From NCBI GenBank assembly GCA_021819245.1, contig JAKARI010000002.1, positions 61,639 through 125,638 on the forward strand: 64,000 nucleotides of DNA, given 5' to 3'. This document shows positions 1 through 9,140 of the stretch, piece after piece. Origin of the DNA: Pseudomonadota bacterium (GTDB lineage: Bacteria > Pseudomonadota > Gammaproteobacteria > Acidiferrobacterales > Acidiferrobacteraceae). The translations under genes and the position numbers were made by a program. Every line of letters begins with the position of its first letter. The first letter of the stretch is position 1. The notes under the pieces were generated by a model, which was given only the letters and a program-made list of their open reading frames with translations, did no database searches and was not told where the DNA came from.

Positions 1-1249
1 CGATGACGTCCTCCTCGGCGCCGGTCAAGGTGAGCGTGAGGTCGGCCGACGCGCGGTTCGGGAGATTGATGAAGGCGTCGTCGTGTGCAAGCCAGTTGGC
101 AAGATTCATGGCCAGGGCGAGGTTGCCGCCCTCGCCCACGTAACTATTGCTCGCAAAATCACTGTCGCCCACCACCGCGACGCGCTGCTTTGTGCCCTTG
201 TCCGCGCGCGTGAGGATCGCGCCGATCGAAAGGGCCGCGGGCGTGGTGCCGCGCGGCGCTTCTACGATGCGTGCAAGCGGCGCCTCCTGCGTCCAGGCGC
301 TCGCGCCGGTGGCGAGGATAGGGGCGGCCCGAAACCCGTGGGCCGGGGTCAGGGCCAGGGCTGCGGCCGTCGGAAAGACCGTCACGAGGTGCATGCCCCG
401 CACCGGGCCGCGATCGGGGTAGCGGCGGATGGCGACGAAGTCCGGGCTTTCGTCGGTCAGCAGGCTCGAGGTCGGATCGACCACGTAGCCCTTGCGCAGG
501 TGTACGCCCAGGTGCGTAAGCAACGGTGACAGGCCTCCGGTGTGACCTGGTTCGAGCAGAACGAGCAGGTTGCCGCCTTTGTGCACGAAGCCCTCGAGGG
601 TCCTGACCTCGCCCGCGAGAAAGCGCACGCGCGGATCGGCGATGACGAGCACCCCCGCGGCCGCCGGCGTGAGCGGGCCCGCGCTGATGTTTGTCGAGGC
701 GACCGTAAAGCCGCGTGCCCGCAGCTGCCCCGCCCATGACGAGAGCCCGAGCCCCGAGCGGTCCTGCGCGCGACGCTCCCGGTTGCCTGTGAGGAAGGTG
801 AGCCGGCGGATTCCGGTGCGCTCGAGGCGCGCCAAGGCGTTGGTGATGCCGGTCTCCGAGGGGTCTGTCACCAGCACCCGCTGCCCCCGATAGCGGACCT
901 GGATCTCCCCGTTAAAGCGGATCCCAAGGCGCCGTACCCGCGCCGGGTGCTCGTTGGGGTTGATGAATGTCAGGCGAATGTGCGGATCGACGCGCCGGTA
1001 CTTGGCTATGAGCGCGGTCAGTTCCCGCCGTAGCGACGCGCCATGGGCAAAGGCCACGATATCCACCGGGGCGCGCAATGCCCGCACGATGTGCGCGCTC
1101 GGACGGCTCAGGCTGTTGCGCCCGTTGGCCGTCCAGTCCGCCACATAGCGGTAGCGGGCCGCGGCATACAAGGCGAGTGCCGCCACGACAAGCCACAGCA
1201 CCACAAAGAGGCCGCGCCCGCCGAGGGCCGTTGCCCGGCGCCAATTCAT
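1..1249 (-). CDS. GldG-like ABC-associated protein (3' end outside window)
   Basis: Open frame of 416 codons running off the left edge, so the C-terminus is missing. It starts with MNWRRATALGG, has one hydrophobic segment at about residues 13-31, then a soluble extracytoplasmic region. Within this lies the stretch TFINPNEHPARVRRLGI followed by a GNRERRAQD loop, as in the GldG/DUF4350-type subunits that accompany GldA/GldF ABC exporters. Its ATG overlaps the permease stop (ATGA), so the three genes 2939 to 1 form one translationally coupled operon. Substrate unknown. Assignment rests on gene order and the membrane-anchored, extracytoplasmic architecture. Confidence 0.75.
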   Translation of the reverse strand, partial: MNWRRATALGGRGLFVVLWLVVAALALYAAARYRYVADWTANGRNSLSRPSAHIVRALRAPVDIVAFAHGASLRRELTALIAKYRRVDPHIRLTFINPNEHPARVRRLGIRFNGEIQVRYRGQRVLVTDPSETGITNALARLERTGIRRLTFLTGNRERRAQDRSGLGLSSWAGQLRARGFTVASTNISAGPLTPAAAGVLVIADPRVRFLAGEVRTLEGFVHKGGNLLVLLEPGHTGGLSPLLTHLGVHLRKGYVVDPTSSLLTDESPDFVAIRRYPDRGPVRGMHLVTVFPTAAALALTPAHGFRAAPILATGASAWTQEAPLARIVEAPRGTTPAALSIGAILTRADKGTKQRVAVVGDSDFASNSYVGEGGNLALAMNLANWLAHDDAFINLPNRASADLTLTLTGAEEDVI

Positions 1250-2001
1250 CGGACCCCCAGGCGGTCGGCCTCGAGCCGGCGCACGCTCATCACGAGGCAG
1301 GTTGCCGCAAGGACGACATAGTAGGCGACATTGGAGGTGTCAAAGAGGCCGCGCAAAAACGGCTCATAATGATTCACGATCGAAAGATAGCCGACCAGAG
1401 CGCCGCCTGCGCCCCGCCCATGCCCGGCGTAGTCGACGATCCACAGGAAAAACACCACACCAAAGGTCCCCATGGCCGCAACCGCCGGATAACGGGTCAG
1501 GGTCGACATGAAAAGCCCGATGGCACCGAGGCTTGCGGCGAACAACATGAGCCCCAGAAGACCACAGGCGAGCGCCCCCCAATCGAGCCCCCCGCCGATC
1601 AGAAGCGAAAGCGGCATGGCAAGGCTCATGAGGATGATGACGGCGTAGAACCCGAGAATGCCGAGATACTTGCCAAGCACGATCTCGGTGAGCGACGCAG
1701 GCGAGGAATACAGAAGCGTCAGTGTCCGGTTGTGGCGCTCCTCGGCGATGAGCCGCATGGTGGCAAGCGGCGTGATGAGCATCAGCAAGACGCCGGTGTT
1801 GCCGAGCACGGGGGCGGCCACGAGGCTTGTGAGTCCGGGGGCGTTCGGCAGTGTGGCAAGCCGCCCCTGGATCATGAGAAACAGATTCACATGGCCAAGG
1901 AACAGCCGCGCCAGTATGATCTGCGTGACCCCGAGAATGATGAAGGCAAGCGGCGACAAAAAGAGCCCGCGCCACTCCCGCCAGGCGATTGCGCGTATCA
2001 C
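1246..2001 (-). CDS. ABC-2 type transporter permease (GldF/NosY-like)
   Basis: 251 residues, GTG start overlapping the ATPase stop (GTGA). It has about six hydrophobic segments and the ABC-2 permease signature around residues 80-100 (MRLIAEERHNRTLTLLYSSP), where a cytoplasmic loop contacts the ATPase. It is the membrane component of the ABC system encoded with the ATPase upstream and the GldG-like protein downstream. GldF/NosY-type permeases work with a single ATPase. The exported substrate cannot be told from sequence. Confidence 0.9.
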   Translation of the reverse strand: MIRAIAWREWRGLFLSPLAFIILGVTQIILARLFLGHVNLFLMIQGRLATLPNAPGLTSLVAAPVLGNTGVLLMLITPLATMRLIAEERHNRTLTLLYSSPASLTEIVLGKYLGILGFYAVIILMSLAMPLSLLIGGGLDWGALACGLLGLMLFAASLGAIGLFMSTLTRYPAVAAMGTFGVVFFLWIVDYAGHGRGAGGALVGYLSIVNHYEPFLRGLFDTSNVAYYVVLAATCLVMSVRRLEADRLGVR

Positions 2002-2939
2002 GATGCCTCCGGAGATTCGCCGGTCAATTCCACGAATATAGACTCGAGAGTCGAGTGCTCGGGATTGATTTCGCGCAAACCCCAGCCCTTCTCGAGGGCA
2101 AGGCCTACGATGGCGTCGGTCGGGTCCGCGCCCGGTTCATGAAGGATGCGCACCCGCCCATCCTCTTGCGTCGTCACCGCATGTACCTGCGGGAGCCGGC
2201 CGAGGGCGCCGAGATCCGGGGCTGCGCGGAATGCGGCGATGAGCGCCTGGGACTCCATGTGCGCCATGAGCGTGTTGATGTCCTCGTTGAGCACAAGCCG
2301 GCCCTTGTGAATGATCTGCACGCGGTCACAGCTTGCCTGAACCTCGGGGAGGATATGCGTGGACAGGATCACGGCGTGCTCGGACCCGAGCTCGCGAATG
2401 AGGGCGCGCACCTCGCGGATCTGAATGGGATCAAGGCCCACTGTCGGTTCGTCGAGTATGACCACATCCGGGTCGTGGATGATGGCCTGCGCGAGCCCCA
2501 CGCGCTGCTGAAAGCCCTTCGAGAGGTTTGCCGTAAGCCGCCCGCCGACCTCATGCAGCCCGCACCGCGCCTTGGCGCGCTCGCGCGCGGCACGCCTGGA
2601 TGCACGCGGGATACGGCGCAGCGCGGCTGCGTAGTCGAGATATTCGTCTACGGTAAATTCCCGGTACAAGGGCGGGTATTCCGGCAGGTAGCCCAGATGC
2701 GCCTTGGCCTGCTCGGGGGCCTCCTGCATGTCGTGGCCGGCGATCAGAATGCGGCCTGAAGACGGCGCGAGATTGCCGCTAAGCATCTGCATGGTGGTGG
2801 TCTTGCCCGCGCCGTTTGGCCCAAGAAAGCCCAGCACCTCACCACGCCGGATCATGAAGCTCATGTCCGACACCGCCGCATGGCGCCCATAGAAGCGGGT
2901 GACAACGTCGGTCTCGACGAGGACCTCGGAATGACTCAT
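1998..2939 (-). CDS. ABC transporter ATP-binding protein (GldA-like)
   Basis: 313 residues starting at MSHSEVLV. Walker A GPNGAGKTT at 40-48, ABC signature LSKGFQQR at 139-146 and Walker B VVILDEP at 159-165 are all intact. The C-terminal extension of about 80 residues is typical of GldA/NosF/CcmA-like exporter ATPases. The frame is open further upstream, but those codons cover the divergent promoter region and do not look like this family, so ATG at 2939 is chosen. First gene of the minus-strand operon, divergent from the oxidoreductase at 3138. Confidence 0.92.
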   Translation of the reverse strand: MSHSEVLVETDVVTRFYGRHAAVSDMSFMIRRGEVLGFLGPNGAGKTTTMQMLSGNLAPSSGRILIAGHDMQEAPEQAKAHLGYLPEYPPLYREFTVDEYLDYAAALRRIPRASRRAARERAKARCGLHEVGGRLTANLSKGFQQRVGLAQAIIHDPDVVILDEPTVGLDPIQIREVRALIRELGSEHAVILSTHILPEVQASCDRVQIIHKGRLVLNEDINTLMAHMESQALIAAFRAAPDLGALGRLPQVHAVTTQEDGRVRILHEPGADPTDAIVGLALEKGWGLREINPEHSTLESIFVELTGESPEAS

Positions 2940-3137
2940 GATTGCGCCTGGGCCCCGCTTTGCATAGGCGGCATTAAAGGCGGAGTGCGGCTTTTTGTCA
3001 ACGGAGCGCACGCCCCTCTTGTCGCCTCGCGGGCCGCGGCCATGCGGTTTGCGGGTCCGGCGTGCCGCCGCTCTTTCGCCGCCGTGCCCTTTTGGCGACA
3101 ATGGCGGTTTCGTGCTGTCATCAAGGGGTCAATACCC

Positions 3138-4160
3138 ATGAAGGTCCGGATCGAGCCGAGCGGTCATGAGTTCGACGTGATCGCCGGCGAGACGCTGCTC
3201 GAGGCCGCGGTGCGCGAAGGCTTCCATCTGCCCTACAGCTGTCGCAACGGCGCCTGCGGGACCTGCAAGGCGCGCATCCTGTCGGGCACCGTGACCCATA
3301 AGCCGTACGAGACCAAGGCCTTGAGCGCAGCCGAGAAGGCTGCGGGCCTAGTCCTCCTCTGCCGCGCGCAGCCCGAGGGCCCGGTCGTAATCGAGGCGCG
3401 CGAGATCGGGGTCGCAAAGGACATTATCATAAAGACCATGCCATGTCGGGTGGCGCGCATGGAAAAGCTGGCCCCGGATGTGATGCGGCTTTTTCTGAAG
3501 CTCCCGCAAAACGAGCGGCTGCGGTATCTCGCCGGGCAATATATCGATATCCTCTTGAAAGACGGGCGGCGCCGGGGGTTTTCGATCGCAAACAGACCGG
3601 GCGCCGACGAATTCCTGGAGCTCCATATCCGGCACGTCCCGGGCGGCCTGTTCTCGGGGCATGTCTTTACCGCCATGCAGGAGCGCGCGCTGCTGCGCTT
3701 CGAGGGGCCGCTTGGCACCTTCTTTCTACGGGAAGACACAGACAAGCCCGTAATCCTCATGGCCGCGGGTACGGGTTTTGCGCCCATCAAGGCGATCATC
3801 GAACACAGCCTGTCCACCGATTCACGCCGGGAGCTGCACCTCTATTGGGGCGCGCGCACGCGCGCGGACCTGTATCTCCATGACCTTGCGCTCAAGTGGG
3901 CGGCCGAGCATCCGCAGGTCCGCTATACCCCGGTGCTCTCGCGCCCGGCGAGCGCGGACGCGTGGAATGGCCGGACGGGTTATGTCCAGGAGGCGATCGT
4001 GGCCGACTGGCCGGACCTCTCGGGCTTCGAGGTCTACGGCAGCGGCCCGCCGCGCATGATCGAGGCGGCCAAGGGCGCGCTCGCGTCCCGGGGCCTGCCG
4101 GCGGACGCCTTCTATTACGATGCGTTTGAGTACGCCCAGGATCCCGTGCCGTTGCCATGA
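3138..4160 (+). CDS. NAD(P)H:flavin/2Fe-2S oxidoreductase (CDP-6-deoxy-glucoseen reductase-like)
   Basis: 340 residues. The N-terminal plant-type ferredoxin domain carries cluster ligands C35, C40, C43 and C75 (C-x4-C-x2-C...C). Then come an FAD domain (RGFSIANRPG) and an NAD(P) domain (GTGFAPIKAI). This order matches AscD/CDP-6-deoxy-3,4-glucoseen reductase and related electron-transfer reductases of multicomponent oxygenases. No oxygenase partner lies nearby, so the electron acceptor is unknown. AAGGGG at 3123-3128 is a plausible ribosome site. The stop overlaps the next gene by 4 nt. Confidence 0.85.
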   Translation: MKVRIEPSGHEFDVIAGETLLEAAVREGFHLPYSCRNGACGTCKARILSGTVTHKPYETKALSAAEKAAGLVLLCRAQPEGPVVIEAREIGVAKDIIIKTMPCRVARMEKLAPDVMRLFLKLPQNERLRYLAGQYIDILLKDGRRRGFSIANRPGADEFLELHIRHVPGGLFSGHVFTAMQERALLRFEGPLGTFFLREDTDKPVILMAAGTGFAPIKAIIEHSLSTDSRRELHLYWGARTRADLYLHDLALKWAAEHPQVRYTPVLSRPASADAWNGRTGYVQEAIVADWPDLSGFEVYGSGPPRMIEAAKGALASRGLPADAFYYDAFEYAQDPVPLP

Positions 4161-5110
4161 GCGATCTCCATGCACACCACGGGCACCACCACGAGGCCCA
4201 TGGCCCGGCTCACGGCCATGATGTGTCCCGAGAGGGGCGGGGCCTGTGGACGTCGCTTGCGCTCACCGCCGGATTTGCGGTGATCGAGGCGTTCGCCGGG
4301 CTTTTTGCCCATTCGCTTGCGCTTTTGAGCGACGCCGGCCACATGCTGTCGGATACGCTCGCCTTGGCCCTGTCGCTATTCGCCGCGTGGATGGCGCGCC
4401 GCCCGCCGTCGGCACGCCATTCCTATGGCTTTGCGCGTACCGAGATCATCGTCGCGTTCATCAATGGCCTCGTGCTGCTCGGGGTCGTGACCGCGATCGT
4501 GATCGCCGCCGTCGGCCGTCTCCAGCACCCGGGGCCGGTGGCAGGCGGGGTGGTCATGACAATCGCCGCGCTCGGCATCTTCATGAACGGCGGCGTGGTC
4601 TATGCGCTCAGCCGCGAGCGCCGTACGCTCAATACCCGCAGCGCCATCCTGCATGTCCTGGGCGATCTCCTGGGGTCGGCGGCGGCCCTGGTGGCGGGCG
4701 CCGTCGTCTACTTCACCGGCTGGGACCCGATCGACCCCATCCTGTCGCTTGTGATCTCCGGGCTCATCTTGTATTCGACCGTGCAGCTTCTGCGCGAGAC
4801 CCTGAACGTGCTCATGGAGGGGGTGCCGAGCCATATCGACTTGCGGACTGTCGGACGATCGCTCGCCGAGGTCCCGGGCACGATATCCGTGCATGATCTG
4901 CATATCTGGACCCTGTCGTCGGGGACGCTGGCGCTGTCGGCGCACGTGGTGATAGACGACCTCGACCAGTGGGGCGGGCTGCTCTCCGCCATGCAGGATC
5001 TGTTGCGCACGCGCTTCGACATCGATCACGTGACCCTGCAGCCCGAGACCCTGGACGCCGAGCTCATCCGCGGCCGGCCGGTCATCCCCATCCACCCTCG
5101 ATCCTCGTGA
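4157..5110 (+). CDS. Cation diffusion facilitator (CDF) metal efflux protein
   Basis: 317 residues with a histidine-rich N-terminus (residues 5-21), six predicted membrane segments and a C-terminal cytoplasmic domain. Metal-site motifs are seen in TM2 (H62-x3-D66, in SDAGHMLSD) and TM5 (HVLGD). This is the CzcD/ZitB/DmeF branch, proton-coupled exporters of Zn, Co, Cd or Fe from the cytoplasm. The ATG overlaps the upstream reductase stop, so the two genes are co-translated. The His-rich start favours Zn or Co/Ni, but metal specificity is inference. Confidence 0.92.
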   Translation: MSDLHAHHGHHHEAHGPAHGHDVSREGRGLWTSLALTAGFAVIEAFAGLFAHSLALLSDAGHMLSDTLALALSLFAAWMARRPPSARHSYGFARTEIIVAFINGLVLLGVVTAIVIAAVGRLQHPGPVAGGVVMTIAALGIFMNGGVVYALSRERRTLNTRSAILHVLGDLLGSAAALVAGAVVYFTGWDPIDPILSLVISGLILYSTVQLLRETLNVLMEGVPSHIDLRTVGRSLAEVPGTISVHDLHIWTLSSGTLALSAHVVIDDLDQWGGLLSAMQDLLRTRFDIDHVTLQPETLDAELIRGRPVIPIHPRSS

Positions 5111-5367
5111 AGTCCGCATGGCCGGGCGCAGGCGGGCGCCCACCCCGAAGGCCTGTGGCATCGATACAAGGCGTCCGAGCCCCAGGGTTTTTATGGTGTC
5201 GGTGGTGGCGGCAGATTTTCTCTCCAAGAAAAAAATCAGCTACGTACCCTTTACGGCACCTGCCGGCCGCCTAACGCCTCTGCGGCATACTCCCTTCGAC
5301 GATGGGCTTGCAAGACGTGATTCTTGAAACGGGACATGACTAGACCGCGATCCCCGGCGCGACTCGA

Positions 5368-5772
5368 TTACTGCCTTGCTATGAGCCTGAGATCGGGTTC
5401 CATCCGGGCAAGGTATTCAAAGTCCCGGTCGTCATGCAAGAGCGACACGCCATGCTCCACGGCAATGACCGCGATCAGGCAATCGTGCGGGCTACGCGGT
5501 GTCATGCCGGCCCAGCGGCAGCGCGCATACAGCTCGGCCGCCGCGACATGGGTTGCCGCTTCGGACCGGGACTCCAACAAGGGTAGTGGAAGGAGATGCG
5601 TACGCAGGCGCTCAAGGCTCTGCGCGTCAGATGCGCCCTGAAGAATCTCCTGGATAATGACCGGCGTTACCGCGGCCTCACCCCATTCGAGCAAGCGCTC
5701 GAGTATGGCCGTCGGCGCGGTCGGCTGTTTGCGAAAAAGATCGATCCAGACCGTCGAATCAACCAGGATCAT
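5368..5772 (-). CDS. vapC: VapC-type PIN-domain toxin
   Basis: 134 residues beginning MILVDSTVWIDLFR, with the PIN acidic residues: D5, an acidic pair in the middle, D97 (PHDCLIAVIA) and the DDRDF motif near residue 115. PIN toxins of this type are Mg-dependent ribonucleases, usually cutting tRNA or rRNA. The gene overlaps its antitoxin by 14 nt, the standard VapB-VapC arrangement. All acidic positions are present, so the toxin looks functional. Confidence 0.9.
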   Translation of the reverse strand: MILVDSTVWIDLFRKQPTAPTAILERLLEWGEAAVTPVIIQEILQGASDAQSLERLRTHLLPLPLLESRSEAATHVAAAELYARCRWAGMTPRSPHDCLIAVIAVEHGVSLLHDDRDFEYLARMEPDLRLIARQ

Positions 5773-5974
5773 GGTTCATCGCCCGCCGGACCGCACGCAC
5801 GTCATAATCCGGTGCGATCAGGTCCTGGCCGATGAGCTCCAGTACATCCCGCTGTTTGCCGCGGGCGACGAAATCCCGCAGAGCGAGATCCACGGCCTCG
5901 CGCTTGGTTTTTACCTTGGCTAGACGCATGGCCTGCCTGATCAGGCGATCATCCAGAACGATATTGGTGCGCAT
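5759..5974 (-). CDS. vapB: VapB-type ribbon-helix-helix antitoxin
   Basis: 71 residues from ATG 5974 (MRTNIVLDDRLIRQAM), with AGGAGG 5 nt upstream. A GTG six bases further upstream sits against that ribosome site and is less likely. The N-terminal half is the ribbon-helix-helix seen in the VapB family (TNIVLDDRLI...AMRLAKVKTKREAVDLAL), which binds DNA and autorepresses. The C-terminal tail binds the toxin. The inverted repeat over its ribosome site is the likely operator. Confidence 0.85.
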   Translation of the reverse strand: MRTNIVLDDRLIRQAMRLAKVKTKREAVDLALRDFVARGKQRDVLELIGQDLIAPDYDVRAVRRAMNHDPG

Positions 5975-5994
5975 ATACACCTCCTAAGGTGTAT
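5975..5994. promoter_or_regulatory. Inverted repeat at vapBC start (candidate operator)
   Basis: Perfect 8-bp arms ATACACCT and AGGTGTAT separated by CCTA. The repeat covers the AGGAGG ribosome site and ends one base before the vapB start codon. VapB proteins repress their own promoters through short palindromes, so this is the natural binding site. The same sequence folded in RNA would also hide the ribosome site. Confidence 0.6.
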
Positions 5995-6280
5995 GATACC
6001 TTGGTCTATGGACGCCTGCAATGGGCGGACCTATGCCCCGGGACAACCTTTGGGGGGCGCATGCGGTCCGCCTTCTAGGGGTGGCTAGAACGCGTGGCGC
6101 CCGGCGGGTTTTGCCATTTCCCGCGGGGTGTCCGACCGGTTGCCAGTACGCATCAGGGAGCTTGGCGGGCGTACCCGCTCATAGGGGGTGAATCGCGCCC
6201 CTTTTGGAATATGAAACGCCAAAAGACCATTGATGCGCGGAAGTCCTCCCATCAGGCATTAGGCTTTACTTACGCATTGT

Positions 6281-6427
6281 TTAGTAGCCCATTATCGCGA
6301 GCCGCGCAAGGCGGAACACCCCGCCGCTATGAGCGTATTTCTCTAGAAATGCCGTAGCCTCATCATGCCGCAGACTGCTCGCGCCGCAGGCATATAGCAG
6401 GATACCGACGCCGATGCCGAAGCTCAT
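6281..6427 (-). pseudogene. Decayed vapC (PIN toxin) remnant
   Basis: 48 codons starting ATG (MSFGIGVGILLYACG) and ending in TAA. The start resembles the MSYxIDVNxLLYA opening of one VapC subfamily, but the invariant catalytic Asp is Gly (residue 5). The frame stops after GFRLARLAIMGY-like residues, about one third of the usual length. The ATG overlaps the upstream vapB-like frame (ATGA) as in intact modules. No recognisable PIN sequence continues downstream. Confidence 0.6.
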
Positions 6428-6668
6428 CGCCCTATGGGGTCGATGGCATCGAGGATCGCGTCCTTATCGGCCACATCGACACGCCCATTCATCGGCCGCG
6501 CGATCCACGGGAAAGCCGGCGCTGCAGGTTGTGAATCGGCCTGCTGGCGGGTTGCGGGCGTCACGGCAAGCGGATCCGATACCAACCGTCCCAACGGCTG
6601 GCCCTGACGCCGCTGGCGGCGTTTCAGGCCTTTGAGGATCGGATCATCGATATCGCCAGGGTGCGCAC
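6424..6668 (-). pseudogene. Decayed vapB antitoxin remnant (frameshifted)
   Basis: The frame ending at 6424 contains DIDDPILKGLKRR, then a tail FPWIARPMNGRVDVADKD, close to the toxin-binding tail of a VapB subfamily. The expected start (GTG CGC ACC at 6668, V-R-T) lies in a different frame. One base appears to be missing just after it. The longer open frame to 6858 has no antitoxin-like sequence upstream of this point. Together with the truncated toxin this marks a dead toxin-antitoxin module beside a live one. Confidence 0.55.
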
Positions 6669-6837
6669 GGAGACTGATGACAATAAATGTTGCATCTGAT
6701 GTCGGATAAGCGGGCGACCAACATTGCGGCGGGGCAGAAGTGCTCACGGTGCGCATTGGATAGTCGTCGGCGCGATCTGCCGTGATTTCTGCATGTGATG
6801 CCACCATGGCGACGGGTCGCCACCCTGCGAGGGGTGT

Positions 6838-6875
6838 TTTGAGGGCGGGGCTGTGCATATGGCCCCGCCCTCAAA
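6838..6875 (-). terminator. Strong hairpin downstream of hemY
   Basis: GAGGGCGGGGC (6841-6851) pairs perfectly with GCCCCGCCCTC (6862-6872), extended by TTT/AAA at the ends, with a 10-nt loop. It lies 18 nt after the hemY stop. There is no real U-run after the stem, so it may act as an mRNA 3' stabiliser or a weak terminator rather than a classical one. Confidence 0.5.
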
Positions 6876-6892
6876 GCGTGATCTGCGGTGAC

Positions 6893-8116
6893 TTAGGGGA
6901 GCGGCAACAAAAGCGGCTCTACCGGGCGCCCGTTGTCGTTTTTTGTCTTCTGAAGGTCAAGCCCGCGGCGGCAGTACTCGCGGGCGCGGGCCTCGTCGCC
7001 CAGGCGCTCCATGACGAGCGCAAGCTCGGCGTAGAGGTCAGGGGGCGGGTTCTGGCGGGCGCAACGCTCGGCGTATTCCCGGGCCTTGCCGGGGAGGTTC
7101 GCCGCCTGCGCAAGCTTGGCGAGCGCAAGCAGCAGGGTCGCATTCTGCGGCGCGGCCTTAAGCCACGTCTCGGCCTGCGACAGGAACCGCAGGGCGTTGT
7201 CCCCATGGAGCTCCCCATAGGCGGCGAACAGCTCATCGGCCGGCTCGTGGCGCAAGGCGGGGCTCAGCAGCCGCTCGGCCTCCTCGATCGCGCCTTGGCG
7301 GATCAGGCTGCGGGCATAGATGGCCACGAGGCTCGGGTGCTGGCGATGGGCCTTTGGGATCGCCCGCCACGCGGCCTCGATCTCGCCGGGCGCGTGCTGG
7401 CTGGCCAGCACGAGGAGGTGGCGGTGGGCGTCGCGTTCAAGATCGTCGATCGCCGCCGGTTCCATGACCTTGTAGCGCCGTAGCTCAGGGGTAAGCTGCG
7501 CGATTGTCGTCCAGTCGCGCAGCCCGCGGGCGCGCTGGGCGAGCAGACGCAATACCCTGCGGTTTCCGGGGTGCGAGATGCGCAGGGCGTTGAGGGTGGC
7601 GAGACTGCGCTCGTATTCGCGCGCGGCCTCATACAGGTAGGCCTGAAGGAGGCCTGCGGCAAGCCCGAGGCCCGGGACATTGTGCGCCTGGGTCAGGTAT
7701 TCGTCCCGTTTTTCCGGGTGGCCCTGGCCCTGCGCCGCGCATGCCGCAGCGAGATAATGGATCCCCGGCACACTATCGGTCTTGATGTCGCCGACCAGAT
7801 CCTTCTCGGCGCCGGCGTGGTCGCCTTCCAGGAACTTGATGAGCCCGGAATGGAGGGCCTTTTGCTGATGGCGCAGGCGTCGATCCAGCCGCCAGCGGCC
7901 CACGTCCTTGGGGAGACGCACGAGCCGCACGGTCATATGCAAAAGGCCATAGAGCAGGATGACCGCCACGATCAGCAGCAATCCAAAGAGTGTCAGCGGC
8001 ATCTCGACGCTCCAGGGGCTGCGCTCGATCAAGACATAGCCCGGATCGTGCATGGCCGCCAGGGTCAAAAGGATCGTGACCAGGAGCAGGGCGATGATGG
8101 CAGACAGGATTTTCAT
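6893..8116 (-). CDS. hemY: HemY, heme-biosynthesis-associated TPR membrane protein
   Basis: 407 residues. Start ATG 8116 (MKILSAIIALLLVT) overlaps the hemX stop (ATGA). Two N-terminal membrane segments are followed by a long helical tetratricopeptide-like region, as in gammaproteobacterial HemY (COG3071). The protein is not the Gram-positive protoporphyrinogen oxidase of the same name. It is the last gene of hemC-hemD-hemX-hemY. A hairpin follows it. Its exact role in heme synthesis is unsettled. Confidence 0.88.
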   Translation of the reverse strand: MKILSAIIALLLVTILLTLAAMHDPGYVLIERSPWSVEMPLTLFGLLLIVAVILLYGLLHMTVRLVRLPKDVGRWRLDRRLRHQQKALHSGLIKFLEGDHAGAEKDLVGDIKTDSVPGIHYLAAACAAQGQGHPEKRDEYLTQAHNVPGLGLAAGLLQAYLYEAAREYERSLATLNALRISHPGNRRVLRLLAQRARGLRDWTTIAQLTPELRRYKVMEPAAIDDLERDAHRHLLVLASQHAPGEIEAAWRAIPKAHRQHPSLVAIYARSLIRQGAIEEAERLLSPALRHEPADELFAAYGELHGDNALRFLSQAETWLKAAPQNATLLLALAKLAQAANLPGKAREYAERCARQNPPPDLYAELALVMERLGDEARAREYCRRGLDLQKTKNDNGRPVEPLLLPLP

Positions 8117-9117
8117 GAGGCCGCGCGCGACAGTCTGCGCAAAAGATGCAGGGACTGCGAGATATCCGGCCACGTGAGGGTGCTGGTTTGGTGCTCGAGG
8201 GCCGCAAGCTTCACCAGCACCGCCTGCGAGGCGCGCGCCTTGACGTCAAAGTAGCGATGAATCCAGCGGTCGGCGGCGGCGAGATTCGCGCCCACGAGCG
8301 CCGGCCGGTGCTCGAGCAGGGCAAGCTGCGCCCCGTAGAGCCGCAGGGCCAGATTCTCGCGCACGAAGTAGGCGCGCTTAGGGGAGAGAAGGGCGCGTTC
8401 GTGAACCGGTTCCTTGCGAATCCTGATGAGGCGCCTGAAGTCGCGCCAGATCCCGAAGGCGGCACGCCGCCAAAACGGCAGGGGCTTGGTCGGGGCGGCG
8501 GCCTTGCGCGGCGCGCGCATGAATCGCGGTACCGCCAACGGCAGGGTCCGGGCGCTATGGGCCAGGGCCACGAGCTCAAGCGCCATGGTAGAGGTGTGTT
8601 GGCGGCGCAGGGCCTTGAGCCGCAGGATCTCTCGCAAGATCGCCTCACGCACCGGAATCAGGCGGGGATCATCCTGGCGGCGCAGCGCGCGCTGGGCCTG
8701 ATGGAGGGCGAGTAGCGAAAGCGGCACGTCATGCTCAAAGCGCAACTGGTCGTTGGCGATGAGCAGCAGATCGGCCGCGGCGTGGATCTGCCAATGGCGC
8801 CCCGGATGATGGGTGCTGGCCAACGAGGCCTCGCGCTGCGCCAAGTCCCGTACGGCCCTGCTGTTTGCCGCCTGCGCCTGTCCGAGGGCCGCGATTCGGG
8901 TATCGAGTTGGGTCAGGGCCGCGCCTTGGGCCTTGAGTCTCTTCGCGACGTCCACGCCCACGATATGGGTCTCGTAGGACAGTATGTACCACACATAGCC
9001 CAGACCGATCAGGGTCACGAGCGACAGGAGGAGCGCCAGCCCCCCTGCGACCGGACGTGCGCGGCCCGGCCCGGAGGGCGGCGCGGAAGGGCGGGTATTC
9101 TCGGTTTCGTCGGTCAT
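8113..9117 (-). CDS. hemX: HemX, membrane protein of the hem operon
   Basis: 334 residues: a short cytoplasmic N-terminus, one membrane segment at about residues 24-46, then a coiled-coil region and a helical periplasmic domain (HWQIHAAADLLLIAND). This is the COG2959 HemX family, often mislabelled as uroporphyrinogen methyltransferase. No SAM-binding motif is seen here. It lies between hemD and hemY. Confidence 0.88.
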   Translation of the reverse strand: MTDETENTRPSAPPSGPGRARPVAGGLALLLSLVTLIGLGYVWYILSYETHIVGVDVAKRLKAQGAALTQLDTRIAALGQAQAANSRAVRDLAQREASLASTHHPGRHWQIHAAADLLLIANDQLRFEHDVPLSLLALHQAQRALRRQDDPRLIPVREAILREILRLKALRRQHTSTMALELVALAHSARTLPLAVPRFMRAPRKAAAPTKPLPFWRRAAFGIWRDFRRLIRIRKEPVHERALLSPKRAYFVRENLALRLYGAQLALLEHRPALVGANLAAADRWIHRYFDVKARASQAVLVKLAALEHQTSTLTWPDISQSLHLLRRLSRAAS

Positions 9118-9140
9118 GGGAACTCGAAAAGTTTAGGCGA

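Noticed and set aside
1078-2142. 354-codon plus-strand open frame across the ABC operon
   Set aside because: Antisense to three well-supported, coupled genes, with a composition that follows their codon pattern. No family resemblance.
6424-6858. 144-codon gene
   Set aside because: Only the last 80 codons resemble a protein (VapB). The upstream part is chance open frame beyond a frameshift, so it is listed as a pseudogene from 6668.
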